From an uncultured Pseudobdellovibrionaceae bacterium (GTDB lineage: Bacteria > Bdellovibrionota > Bdellovibrionia > Bdellovibrionales > Bdellovibrionaceae): a stretch of DNA of 33,747 nt. Location: NCBI GenBank assembly GCA_937900305.1, contig CALCCV010000316.1, forward strand, positions 1 through 33,747. Reading direction: 5' to 3'. Shown one piece after another: positions 8,446-16,815 of the stretch (its first letter is position 1; every line of letters starts with the position of its first letter). The notes below the pieces were generated by a model, which saw only the letters and a list, made by a program, of their open reading frames with translations, was not told where the DNA came from and did no database searches. A program made the position numbers and the translations under genes.

Positions 8446-9687
8446 ATGAAGGACAAGAAAAAATCCAATCAGCCATTCACTCTTCATTTGGGAAACAATC
8501 TTGATGCATTGGCAAAGTATCCTGACCAATCCATCCATGCCGTTGTGATTGACGGACCCTACGGAATGAACTCCAAAGAATACAATGTCCAAGAGCTAGC
8601 TAAGCAATATCTGAAAGGAGAGAACTATCTGCTTGGAGGGAAGGGAATTGTGGGAATGGATTGGGACTCAGACCTTCCTACTCTTGCACTCGCAAAGGAA
8701 CTTCTGCGGGTTCTAAAACCCGGAGGTTTCGTAGTGTGTTTTGCTGCGGCAAGAACCTATGACATCTTGGTGTTCACACTGAGATGGGCCGGGTTTCAAA
8801 TCAAGGACCAATTAATCTGGGCCTATGCTTCCGGAGTTCCCAAGGGTCAATGGCTTGAAAATCAAGCGGAAGAAGTTGAAGGTCTTGCGGGATTAAACAC
8901 ATCCCTAAAGCCTGCGGTTGAACCAATAGTTTTAGCTCAGAAGCCAATACCTAAAGGTGTCTCCGTTCTAGAGAACTACGAGCAACATGGAACCGGAGCC
9001 TTAAACATTGGGGCTGTGCAAGTGACTCGTAAAGATGGGGAAACTCGCTATCCTGCAAATATCATCACGGATGGTAGCAAAGTCGTTGAAAAAGGATTTA
9101 CCGGCGGAGACTCGAATTTCAATGCCTGCAGTCTTTCAATCCTAGACGAGCTGCTAAATCCAATTCTTTACTACTCTAAAGCTCAGGTCCGGGACCGTGA
9201 GTTTGGATTGGACAAACATGAGTCTGAAATACGGCGGAATGCACTCTTCAGCGGCAATGATACGGATTTCAAAAATATCCATCCAACAGTGAAGCCTTTG
9301 GCTCTGATGCGGCATCTAGTCCGATTGGTGTCTCGTCCGGGAGATATTGTAATGGACTGCTTTTTAGGAAGTGGCAGCACGGGCTGTGCCGCAATTCTCG
9401 AGAACCGTCGATTCATAGGAATGGAGTTAAATCAGGACTATTTCAGAGTGGCGGAAGCACGGATTCTCCGAACCGTTGAGTTGAAAGAAAAATTCAAAGT
9501 TTCCGACCCTGAGCAATTAACATTGCTTGCTGAATTAGAGGAAATTGAAACGGCAATGCAGAAAGTTGCGGACTCTGTGTTGAAAGATCCAAAGAATAAA
9601 GTTCATCACACTAAGCTTGGAACACTTGAAATTAAAAGAAAGGTTTGTCTTTCAAATCTCAAGAAATCCTATCCCATAGCCGCCTGA
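8446..9687 (+). CDS. DNA methyltransferase (N4/N6-type, beta-class order)
   Basis: Start placed at MKDKKKSNQPFTLHLGNN within ORF 8368-9687; motif IV-like VIDGPYG; motif I-like MDCFLGSGSTG near the C-terminus; HPTVKPLALMRHLVRL. Confidence 0.85.
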   Translation: MKDKKKSNQPFTLHLGNNLDALAKYPDQSIHAVVIDGPYGMNSKEYNVQELAKQYLKGENYLLGGKGIVGMDWDSDLPTLALAKELLRVLKPGGFVVCFAAARTYDILVFTLRWAGFQIKDQLIWAYASGVPKGQWLENQAEEVEGLAGLNTSLKPAVEPIVLAQKPIPKGVSVLENYEQHGTGALNIGAVQVTRKDGETRYPANIITDGSKVVEKGFTGGDSNFNACSLSILDELLNPILYYSKAQVRDREFGLDKHESEIRRNALFSGNDTDFKNIHPTVKPLALMRHLVRLVSRPGDIVMDCFLGSGSTGCAAILENRRFIGMELNQDYFRVAEARILRTVELKEKFKVSDPEQLTLLAELEEIETAMQKVADSVLKDPKNKVHHTKLGTLEIKRKVCLSNLKKSYPIAA

Positions 9688-9711
9688 GACGGAAAATGAC
9701 CCACATGATTT

Positions 9712-9744
9712 AAGGCCTCCGGATTAAAACCGGAGGCCTTTATT
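9712..9744 (+). terminator. Rho-independent terminator
   Basis: Perfect 11-bp stem AAGGCCTCCGG / CCGGAGGCCTT with 7-nt loop followed by TATTTT. Confidence 0.8.
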
Positions 9745-9885
9745 TTCTGGTGATTGCGTCGCTCTTACAGGCACCTGTACGGAAATAATCTTCATACCGT
9801 CCCAGTTACCGTCCCACTCGTAGAGCGATCCTAGTTCCAATCAAGGCAATTACTGACCTTGAGAAACTGAACAAAGGAGAAGCAA

Positions 9886-10362
9886 ATGCCAAACTGGTGT
9901 TTTAATGAGGTTGAAATTAAAGGAACAAAGAAAGCGATTGAGAAGGTCGCGAAGCTAATGAAGCAAGTGGAAGAGACGGGAGATTTCTTTGAGCTAGTTT
10001 ATCCTACGCCCGACGGTATCGGTGATCGCTACCCGCATTGGTATGACTGGCGAGTCAAATACTGGGGCACCAAATGGGACATCGATACGGAGTCTCTAGG
10101 CTTCACCGTTAATCAAACATCCGTCACAATGAGTTTCGACTCCGCATGGTCACCCCCTGTAGAATTCTTCGCTAAATTTTCCGAAATTTTTAAAGTAACG
10201 GTAGAAATTAGATTTCTTGAAGAAGGACGAGATTTTGCCGGGTGCTGCATATGCAAAGCAGGGAAAATCGTAAGTGAAGATGTCCGCCACGATGTAGATC
10301 GCGAAGACATTCTCTATTATGAACTCGACCCCGAAATGGTCATGGATGAGGACGAGGAGTAA
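9886..10362 (+). CDS. Api92-like / YubB ferredoxin-like domain protein
   Basis: MPNWCFNEVEIKG N-terminus, WGTKWDID and FDSAWSPP motifs typical of this plasmid/phage family. Confidence 0.75.
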   Translation: MPNWCFNEVEIKGTKKAIEKVAKLMKQVEETGDFFELVYPTPDGIGDRYPHWYDWRVKYWGTKWDIDTESLGFTVNQTSVTMSFDSAWSPPVEFFAKFSEIFKVTVEIRFLEEGRDFAGCCICKAGKIVSEDVRHDVDREDILYYELDPEMVMDEDEE

Positions 10363-10366
10363 GATC

Positions 10367-11140
10367 ATGGCGAAGAAAAAAGTTTATAAATGGGAGCTGC
10401 ATCTTCACTTCTTAAGTGAAGATGCTCAAAAAAAATTCCGACCGATCAATAACGAGGAATTTATATTTGATAGAGTTCTTCCTGTTCCATTGGCAATCCA
10501 AGTAGCCGCTAAAGCAGATCCGTCAAAGTACAAAGCTTGGCTTTACTTACATCACGGAACCGAGGACTTGATTGGAAAGGAAGCCACCATCGAGGTGGCT
10601 GATCCTACTGTGCTTGTCATTACATTCACCACTCAAACAACAATTTATCCAGCCAGATTCATAGATAGTCTTTCGAGGCACCATCCTATCTGGCAAATTC
10701 ATTTAACAATTAATCCTCCTTTAGGATCAAAGGATTTGGAGTCTACAGGGATTTTTTCTACATCCTTTTACGGGTTACCTCATCCCGTCTTCGAGATTGA
10801 GGAAACAATTAAAATGTTAATTGATGAGATGGGTGACGAAGCAATCGATGAAGTTCAAACGCTCTATGCCGACTTTATTTGTCATTGCTCGTTATTTTGG
10901 GAGCGGGCTATTGAACGCGGCCTATACCGGCGGCTGCGATTGCAATTCCGTGAAAGACTGGGGGAAGTTTGCAAACGGATGGATTTACCAATTTTAGAGC
11001 ACCAATTAGTAAAACTCGGAAAATGGGACTCTCGCCTGGAGGCCGACAAGCAAGGTAGGCCCCGTCCTTGGGAGATTCCAATTTTTCATCCGTATTTAAA
11101 CTGTTCAAAAAGGCCTTTCACTAAAAAGACTGCTCTTTAA
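10367..11140 (+). CDS. Hypothetical island protein
   Basis: Start placed at MAKKKVYKWELHLHF within ORF 10319-11140; directly follows the Api92-like gene. Confidence 0.6.
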   Translation: MAKKKVYKWELHLHFLSEDAQKKFRPINNEEFIFDRVLPVPLAIQVAAKADPSKYKAWLYLHHGTEDLIGKEATIEVADPTVLVITFTTQTTIYPARFIDSLSRHHPIWQIHLTINPPLGSKDLESTGIFSTSFYGLPHPVFEIEETIKMLIDEMGDEAIDEVQTLYADFICHCSLFWERAIERGLYRRLRLQFRERLGEVCKRMDLPILEHQLVKLGKWDSRLEADKQGRPRPWEIPIFHPYLNCSKRPFTKKTAL

Positions 11141-11180
11141 GTAGCCAATCTTGATCGGTTGGTTCGAAGAGCAATCTCAA

Positions 11181-11206
11181 AATAGCCTGATTTATTTCCG
11201 GCTATT
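11181..11206 (+). terminator. Probable terminator hairpin
   Basis: AATAGCC-TGATTTATTTCC-GGCTATT perfect 7-bp stem; no long T tract. Confidence 0.35.
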
Positions 11207-11334
11207 CTCTTCGCTTATCGTCGTATTCTTTCTTCTTTTTCTTCCGCTCATTCACTCCATCTTCAAATCCGAATGCATATCCAACTAATAGAGCGAGAGC
11301 AGCAATCCACCAAGCAACCATAAGACCTCCTTTC

Positions 11335-11739
11335 TTAACGACTTGCACTTCTAAAAATCATCATTCGCCAAGTTTTTCGGACAATCGCATAGGGGAATAT
11401 CATTGCGACCTCACATCGAATCGGGTCTTTGGTTACAGCTCCATCATCGACCGAGAACCGTTTCTTATTTCCGTTTCTATCAATTGGATTAAGTACTCTC
11501 GCGAGAGCTAAGATTAGTTCGGCTTCCGTGATTTTCTTTTTGTCTTTGTTCTTTCTAAGGATTCGATAGAGCCCTTGGTTTTCGTCATCCGAGTCCGGGT
11601 ACTTGTAGCAAATCGACTCGCCCTGATTTAGTAGTCTAACCAGTGGTCTGACCGCGATTTTTAGCTCGTGGTAGATCAGTCGATACCTGATTTCATGTTT
11701 CTGCTTTTCTGTGGCTTCTTCTAACTGCGTTTGATTCAT
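11335..11739 (-). CDS. Hypothetical protein
   Basis: ORF 11335-11883; start chosen at MNQTQLEEATEKQ, preceded by GGAGAAAAAA. Confidence 0.5.
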   Translation of the reverse strand: MNQTQLEEATEKQKHEIRYRLIYHELKIAVRPLVRLLNQGESICYKYPDSDDENQGLYRILRKNKDKKKITEAELILALARVLNPIDRNGNKKRFSVDDGAVTKDPIRCEVAMIFPYAIVRKTWRMMIFRSASR

Positions 11740-11892
11740 TTTTTTCTCCATTTCGTTAAGGGTTGCGGTTGATGGTTTCACCTCGACGAGACTGCTCGTC
11801 TTTGGTTGAATACCGCCTTTAAATGGAAATCTGCGAGAATTGAGACAAAATACTCGCCATGACTGGCTTTTGCTTTTTTCCATTTATTGAGG

Positions 11893-12393
11893 ATGGAAAG
11901 ACTTAAAAATTACGAATATCCACGACTCGAGGCTTTGAAGCAGGGTCTCTTAGTTCGTGGGGAAATTATTGAAGGAACTCTCGGAGCCGCTGACTATGCC
12001 TATTGGATGTTTGAGATTATCATTGTCGAACGTGATCACGATCTTCGCCCGTTAGTGGATGCAAATGGCAATGAGCTTTCCAGGGATGAAAAGTTTCTGC
12101 TGATACAGGCGGCGAACAGGTATATTCACTACCTAAAAGAGCGAGGGTCTCTGGATAAACGAATTAAGGCAAATCTCGCCTATCTTGCTAACCGTGTTGA
12201 TACATTCTCGCACTTCAAAACGAATAACCCACAATATGAAGTGTCACATAGAGATGCATGGTTAAATCTTTTCAAGAGTTATCTGGATGCCACGAAGTCT
12301 CAGGACTGGCCTTTCTACTTTAAGACCTTAGATGCCATTAAAGAGTTTCAGCTTGATCCCGAAGGGTTTCCGTTGTCGTCTTTATTTTTCTGA
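11893..12393 (+). CDS. Hypothetical protein
   Basis: ORF 11887-12393; start chosen at MERLKNYEYPRLEALKQG. Confidence 0.55.
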   Translation: MERLKNYEYPRLEALKQGLLVRGEIIEGTLGAADYAYWMFEIIIVERDHDLRPLVDANGNELSRDEKFLLIQAANRYIHYLKERGSLDKRIKANLAYLANRVDTFSHFKTNNPQYEVSHRDAWLNLFKSYLDATKSQDWPFYFKTLDAIKEFQLDPEGFPLSSLFF

Positions 12394-12887
12394 TGAAAGT
12401 TTCCAAAAAAATCTCGACGAATTTTCCTTTGTACGGATTTTTTCGGTAGTTCAATTCGTGCCGGAGTGTCTTTCGCTTTCTTTTCTTTCCATCCTTCACT
12501 GAAATGTCGAAACAGCACATAGATAGTTTGAACAACGATAACGATTCCAATTCCAGTAATGGTCCTGGTTGCGAGTGTTTTGCTAACCCATCCCATTGAG
12601 TGAACGAACAGTGGCACGATCAGACCAAATGAGGCCAGTTGGGCTGTTGATAGCACCCAGAAGATCACATAATCCGACTCCGATTCCTCTTGCTGCTTTT
12701 CATGCACTCCTCGAAAGTGGGCGCGCATGGAATCTTTGACGAGGTGGCGAATTCCGTAAGCTACAATCATCAAAGCAAAGCTAATCTTCGCAACACTCTG
12801 ATTCGGAGAGACAAATACAAGTACGAGAAGAAAAAATAAAGACAGACTAAGTCTAGAGTGGATTTTCTTCTTCGTTTTATACTTCAT
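12348..12887 (-). CDS. Hypothetical membrane protein
   Basis: Several hydrophobic segments (SLSLFFLLVLVFVS, TITGIGIVIVVQTIYVLF); overlaps the stop of the upstream gene; start at MKYKTKK. Confidence 0.55.
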   Translation of the reverse strand: MKYKTKKKIHSRLSLSLFFLLVLVFVSPNQSVAKISFALMIVAYGIRHLVKDSMRAHFRGVHEKQQEESESDYVIFWVLSTAQLASFGLIVPLFVHSMGWVSKTLATRTITGIGIVIVVQTIYVLFRHFSEGWKEKKAKDTPARIELPKKSVQRKIRRDFFGNFHQKNKDDNGNPSGSS

Positions 12888-13809
12888 TATTACCACCTTC
12901 TGGCTGTGGTAAAGGCCGCTTTGCTCGGGCAGCCATAAAGATGCGGTCGATGTAAGCAGCGATCTCGCTATGCTTAGTTCCTGCGTTTACTTTTTCGATA
13001 ACCTTAGCAGCTACTGATGCGATTTCCTCTCGAGGCTTCATCATAATAGCCAGGTATCTCTTCTCTAGTTCTCGGAGATACTCCACCTGCTCTTCAAATA
13101 GGCTTTCAATTTCGCCACATCTTACTAAATCGATGTTGGTTGATTCATGAAAGTAGTCCGCCATAATTCTAAGAGGGTGCAAACTTGTGAGGTTAAATTT
13201 TTTATTCTCGAACCGCTCTCTCAATTTCCAATCTGGATTTTTCTCCAGGGAATCCTCTGTGGGCACAGCTTCATGCTGAGTGGATTCATTTGTTGGCTCT
13301 TCGACCTTCAACTCTTGTATTTTTGGCTTTCCTCGTCCTATTCTACCTGCCTCATGCTTTGGGAATGCCTTTGCGAAAGTCGCTTCAAAGTGCCCAAGAG
13401 ATTCAAAGGGCGGATGAGCAAACTCTGGAATTGGTTCGTTCAGAGCCACCGCATCTTTTTTGAGTCGTTCAAAAAGATCGCGGGTTAAGCGCCATTGAGT
13501 CAGGTCTTTCTCAAAGACATGAAGGAACCGTCCTCGAGCGAGGCGGCTGACACGGATCAATTTTAAAGTCATAAGCCTGGCTCGCGCTCTTCGGAATTGT
13601 TTAGGGCCAATCTCTAGCCGTTTGACGAAAGTTCGCTCATCAAATGAACAACCGAGATCGCCTCTTAGCATGATTAGTAACAACAACTCCCGCTCGTCTC
13701 GCCCTAACAAGGGGTGATAAACCAAACATGATGGGTACGGGGTGAATTGGTAGGAAAGTCGCCGTGTCGCGGCCTTCCTGGCGGTTTGCGGGGATGTTTT
13801 ATCGGTCAT
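12877..13809 (-). CDS. wHTH protein, replication-initiator/replisome-organiser-like
   Basis: Start at MTDKTSPQTARKAATRR with AGGAG upstream; wHTH pattern (LGRDERELLLLIMLRGDLGCSFDERTFVKRLEIGPKQFRRARARLMTLKLI). Confidence 0.6.
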   Translation of the reverse strand: MTDKTSPQTARKAATRRLSYQFTPYPSCLVYHPLLGRDERELLLLIMLRGDLGCSFDERTFVKRLEIGPKQFRRARARLMTLKLIRVSRLARGRFLHVFEKDLTQWRLTRDLFERLKKDAVALNEPIPEFAHPPFESLGHFEATFAKAFPKHEAGRIGRGKPKIQELKVEEPTNESTQHEAVPTEDSLEKNPDWKLRERFENKKFNLTSLHPLRIMADYFHESTNIDLVRCGEIESLFEEQVEYLRELEKRYLAIMMKPREEIASVAAKVIEKVNAGTKHSEIAAYIDRIFMAARAKRPLPQPEGGNNEV

Positions 13810-13929
13810 AGTGTTTTCTCCTTTATTCATTTTGTTAAATGGAAGATTTGCGACTGTGGGGTCGCATTAGGGGAAAAAATAGAGTGAATCCCTGGACCGC
13901 CTTGAAGAGCAGAAACTGACCCCGAGCCT

Positions 13930-14110
13930 ACGAGACTGCGAGCCCAAGCCTGCCCATTTAAAGAATAAATAATTAGCAAACAGGGGCTTGATCGAACCAA
14001 GCCATGCCCCTTGTTGGGGGCTAGGCTTAGTTCGAAAGCCCTTTAAAGAGGGAGTCCTCCGTGGAGGCAGACGGTATCGCCGACGATAGGCCCACATGCC
14101 GTTGCCTCAT
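13930..14110. other. Highly structured intergenic region (candidate ncRNA or replication origin)
   Basis: Nested inverted repeats: TCGAACCAAGCC...GGCTTAGTTCGA (11/12), AACAGGGGC...GCCCCTTGTT, TATCGCCGACGATA; lies between divergent wHTH genes. Confidence 0.5.
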
Positions 14111-14160
14111 GCTTCGTCAGTTCAAAAATTCTCGGGATCAGTTTTTCCATTTAGATAGGT

Positions 14161-14586
14161 ATGAAAGCACCTAAAAAACCCCTACGAGTTCTCAGACCAA
14201 CGGCCTTCCAAATCTACGATTTTCTTTGGGACAAGCTCGAACTTTTACCTGCAGCTCTTCAGGAAAAAAGAATCGTCAATGTCTCAAAAGCTGAGATCGA
14301 AAGAGAGTTCGGCTTCTCCATCAATACAATCCGTTCAGCCCTCGATTTCGAGCTAGAAAGGGAGTTCAATCTCATCAGAAAGCTTCCAGATGAACCAGGC
14401 AAACAGAAGAACAGAATCCTTCTTGTTCCTGAGAAGGAATGGAACTGGGAGCTTATCAGAACGATGGTCTTCGATAAGACAAAGAAGAATCAGCGAGGCA
14501 AGAGCAATGAGGCATCAATTTTTGATGATTTGACTGTTTATGACGGGGGATCAATCGGGAAAATTCCGGAAAGTTCGGATGAATAG
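14161..14586 (+). CDS. wHTH DNA-binding protein
   Basis: 141 aa; VSKAEIEREFGFSINTIRSALDFELEREFNLIRKLP. Confidence 0.6.
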   Translation: MKAPKKPLRVLRPTAFQIYDFLWDKLELLPAALQEKRIVNVSKAEIEREFGFSINTIRSALDFELEREFNLIRKLPDEPGKQKNRILLVPEKEWNWELIRTMVFDKTKKNQRGKSNEASIFDDLTVYDGGSIGKIPESSDE

Positions 14587-14640
14587 AGATCAGTAATATA
14601 GGGTTTGGGTTTTAAGGGATCAGTTTTGGATCGGATCAGT
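14587..14640. repeat. Three GATCAGT direct repeats (14587, 14617, 14633); a fourth at 14135
   Basis: AGATCAGT 14587-14594, GGATCAGT 14617-14624, GGATCAGT 14633-14640, GGATCAGT 14135-14142. Confidence 0.6.
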
Positions 14641-14686
14641 AGAAGACGGTTCTTCCATTTAAGAGTTCTAAAGGAGGAATTCGGTC

Positions 14687-14923
14687 ATGAAAAAAGAAAG
14701 TATAAAGCTCGTTCCGTTCGTTGAACTTCCAGAGACGGATGTGAGATTTCGTGTGGAGAGAATTGATAGCGGAGCCGTGATAGCTCTACTGAAGTTTGAC
14801 GAAAGGTTTGAGCCATTGATCGCCTGGCAAGGTGAGCGGGTTTCGATGGAAGAGAGCCTCGAACTTAGCCAGCAGATTGCTGAAAAACAGCGGCACCTAT
14901 TCGGCGACATTCTCAAAAATTAA
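14687..14923 (+). CDS. Small hypothetical protein
   Basis: 78 aa; AAGGAGG RBS upstream of ATG. Confidence 0.55.
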   Translation: MKKESIKLVPFVELPETDVRFRVERIDSGAVIALLKFDERFEPLIAWQGERVSMEESLELSQQIAEKQRHLFGDILKN

Positions 14924-15396
14924 TCGGCCTCGCTGTCCCATTATCTCGTGGTTCTATGGCTAGCATTCATTGCCCTAAATTCCCCAACATCATGCTGAAC
15001 AAACTCCATTCATCCAAGGGCTCTTTTAGGGCAAAGGCCTTCATACTTTTCCCTGGAGAAAATTAAAATTCTTCAACGAAGAGAGCCTTGGTTTTCTGAT
15101 TTTCGCTCGAAAAAGCGCCAAATGTTTTGACGCCGTGGCCGATCAATTTCCGCGCCGGTTTGAAAATATCAGAGATCAATCCGAAGTTTCGCACGCTTAG
15201 GCGACCCATCAAAAAAGTGCGTTTTCGACCGGATCTTTCCTGAAAGACCCGGCACGATCAAATCATGATGGTTCAAGCGATTAAACAAACAATGAATACC
15301 GACCTCGAAAGAACAAAATTCTTCTCTCGAGAAAACGGGCTCACCATAACAGTTTTAAGACCCGAAACTGGAGGTGCAGACCTCGGGGGCAATTCC

Positions 15397-15723
15397 ATGA
15401 AAAAGAAAAAGGAGCTTCGCCTTGGAGAGACCCTCCAAAGGCTGATGCACGAGCATAACAATATGACGATTAAGGAGCTGGCTTATCAAAGCGGAGTGCC
15501 AGCTCCAACATTAGCCCACTTCAAACAAAATCGTCGACCAAAAGACCTCGAGTCAATTCAGCAAGTAGCTGACTGCTTCGGAGTAACGATCCACTACCTA
15601 CTCTTTGGTGAGGAGGAGCCTCGGGTCGCCAAATTACTCAAGACCGAAAACTCAGCGTTGGATTTGTTCTCTGGAGTTTTTGAAGTCACTGTCCGCAGGG
15701 TCAAGAAACGAGATGACTCATAG
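15397..15723 (+). CDS. XRE-family HTH regulator
   Basis: MTIKELAYQSGVPAPTLAHFKQNRRPKDLESIQQVADCFGVTIHYLLFGE. Confidence 0.8.
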   Translation: MKKKKELRLGETLQRLMHEHNNMTIKELAYQSGVPAPTLAHFKQNRRPKDLESIQQVADCFGVTIHYLLFGEEEPRVAKLLKTENSALDLFSGVFEVTVRRVKKRDDS

Positions 15724-15781
15724 AACGAATATATTCTCAGAAAAATTTAAAACTGTCCTGAAACAAACGAGGAGGAATGCC

Positions 15782-16789
15782 ATGAAAACAAAAATAGTGA
15801 TCGGCTTAATGGTGATGACTATGCTCTCAGCCTGCGGCGGTAGCGGAGGCGGAGGATCTGATTCTTCGCCGAGCGATGGAGGTGGATACACTCCTCCTGG
15901 CGGCGGAGGAGGAAGCACTGGTGGTGGAAACGGAAATGCAAATTACTATGCAATTCAAACTTATCCATCCAATGCCCCAATTGAGGATGTATCGGCTCCA
16001 GGGTCGGCAATAGTAATCCCGAATGAATTCTACATCGATATTATCGATGCGACCCAAGCACAGTTTGAATTCGGTGTTTACCAGCCGACTTGTCTAAACG
16101 GTGCAAGCTATAACGACTATGCCCTTGTTTTGGTAGAAGGTGGATCAAACACATCCATCTCGGCACGGGTGACTTCATCTGGGATCAACATCCAGACAAA
16201 TGCCATCGACCAAAACATTCCAGATAAAAAGAAGATCGGATCGCTGACTAGCTATTCGGGAACCTGCACGAATGGAAAGATGACCCTCTCTGGCGGCGGA
16301 TATGTATTCAGCAATGGAAAGAGCATTGTCTTTAGAGTGCCGACGACGAACTATCTTTACATTGGATTCAGTACGACAAAATTGCTGAATGCGGTGTCGA
16401 ATACAGCGAACCAAATCACCTTCGATGATGGCATGGCTAACGCTACGGCCTTTGACTACCTCTATAACGACTATACCGACATGGTGAACGGTGTTGCCAA
16501 TACTTCGGCAAATACTGCAGGCGACTCGGTAAGAGTTTTTAACGGTACAGTCAAGATTGGAAGCAACCTCACCACAACGATGATCCCAAATGGATCGGTC
16601 GATGTAACTGCAGCACATACGGTTCTAAGCGGAGCAAGTCGCCACTACGAGACAATAATCGCAGACTTCTCGGGTCGTAAGGTTGTCTTCGCCGCCGACT
16701 CGGGCGGAGGCGTAGCCTGCACTAATCAAGGTGGCAACTACTCAACTTGCGATGGACTAAGCCGACTCTTCCTCGCGGTCGAGCAATAA
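15782..16789 (+). CDS. Gly-rich secreted lipoprotein
   Basis: MKTKIVIGLMVMTMLSAC lipobox followed by GGSGGGGSDSS...GGGYTPPGGGGGSTGGG linker. Confidence 0.75.
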   Translation: MKTKIVIGLMVMTMLSACGGSGGGGSDSSPSDGGGYTPPGGGGGSTGGGNGNANYYAIQTYPSNAPIEDVSAPGSAIVIPNEFYIDIIDATQAQFEFGVYQPTCLNGASYNDYALVLVEGGSNTSISARVTSSGINIQTNAIDQNIPDKKKIGSLTSYSGTCTNGKMTLSGGGYVFSNGKSIVFRVPTTNYLYIGFSTTKLLNAVSNTANQITFDDGMANATAFDYLYNDYTDMVNGVANTSANTAGDSVRVFNGTVKIGSNLTTTMIPNGSVDVTAAHTVLSGASRHYETIIADFSGRKVVFAADSGGGVACTNQGGNYSTCDGLSRLFLAVEQ

Positions 16790-16815
16790 CGGTGAAAGGA
16801 ACAGATGGAGGAGTT

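Noticed and set aside
13867-14097. Minus-strand 76-aa ORF in the structured intergenic region
   Set aside because: Arg/Pro-rich product with no RBS support; the nested inverted repeats suggest a non-coding role.
15605-15781. Upstream extension of the lipoprotein ORF
   Set aside because: Overlaps the XRE gene out of frame; the lipobox signal peptide clearly starts at 15782.
15718-16057. Minus-strand ORFs of 60-76 aa
   Set aside because: Antisense to the Gly-rich lipoprotein; their length is explained by GC-rich Gly codons.
16175-16618. Minus-strand 147-aa ORF
   Set aside because: Antisense to the lipoprotein CDS; unusual Cys/Ile/Arg composition and no domain.
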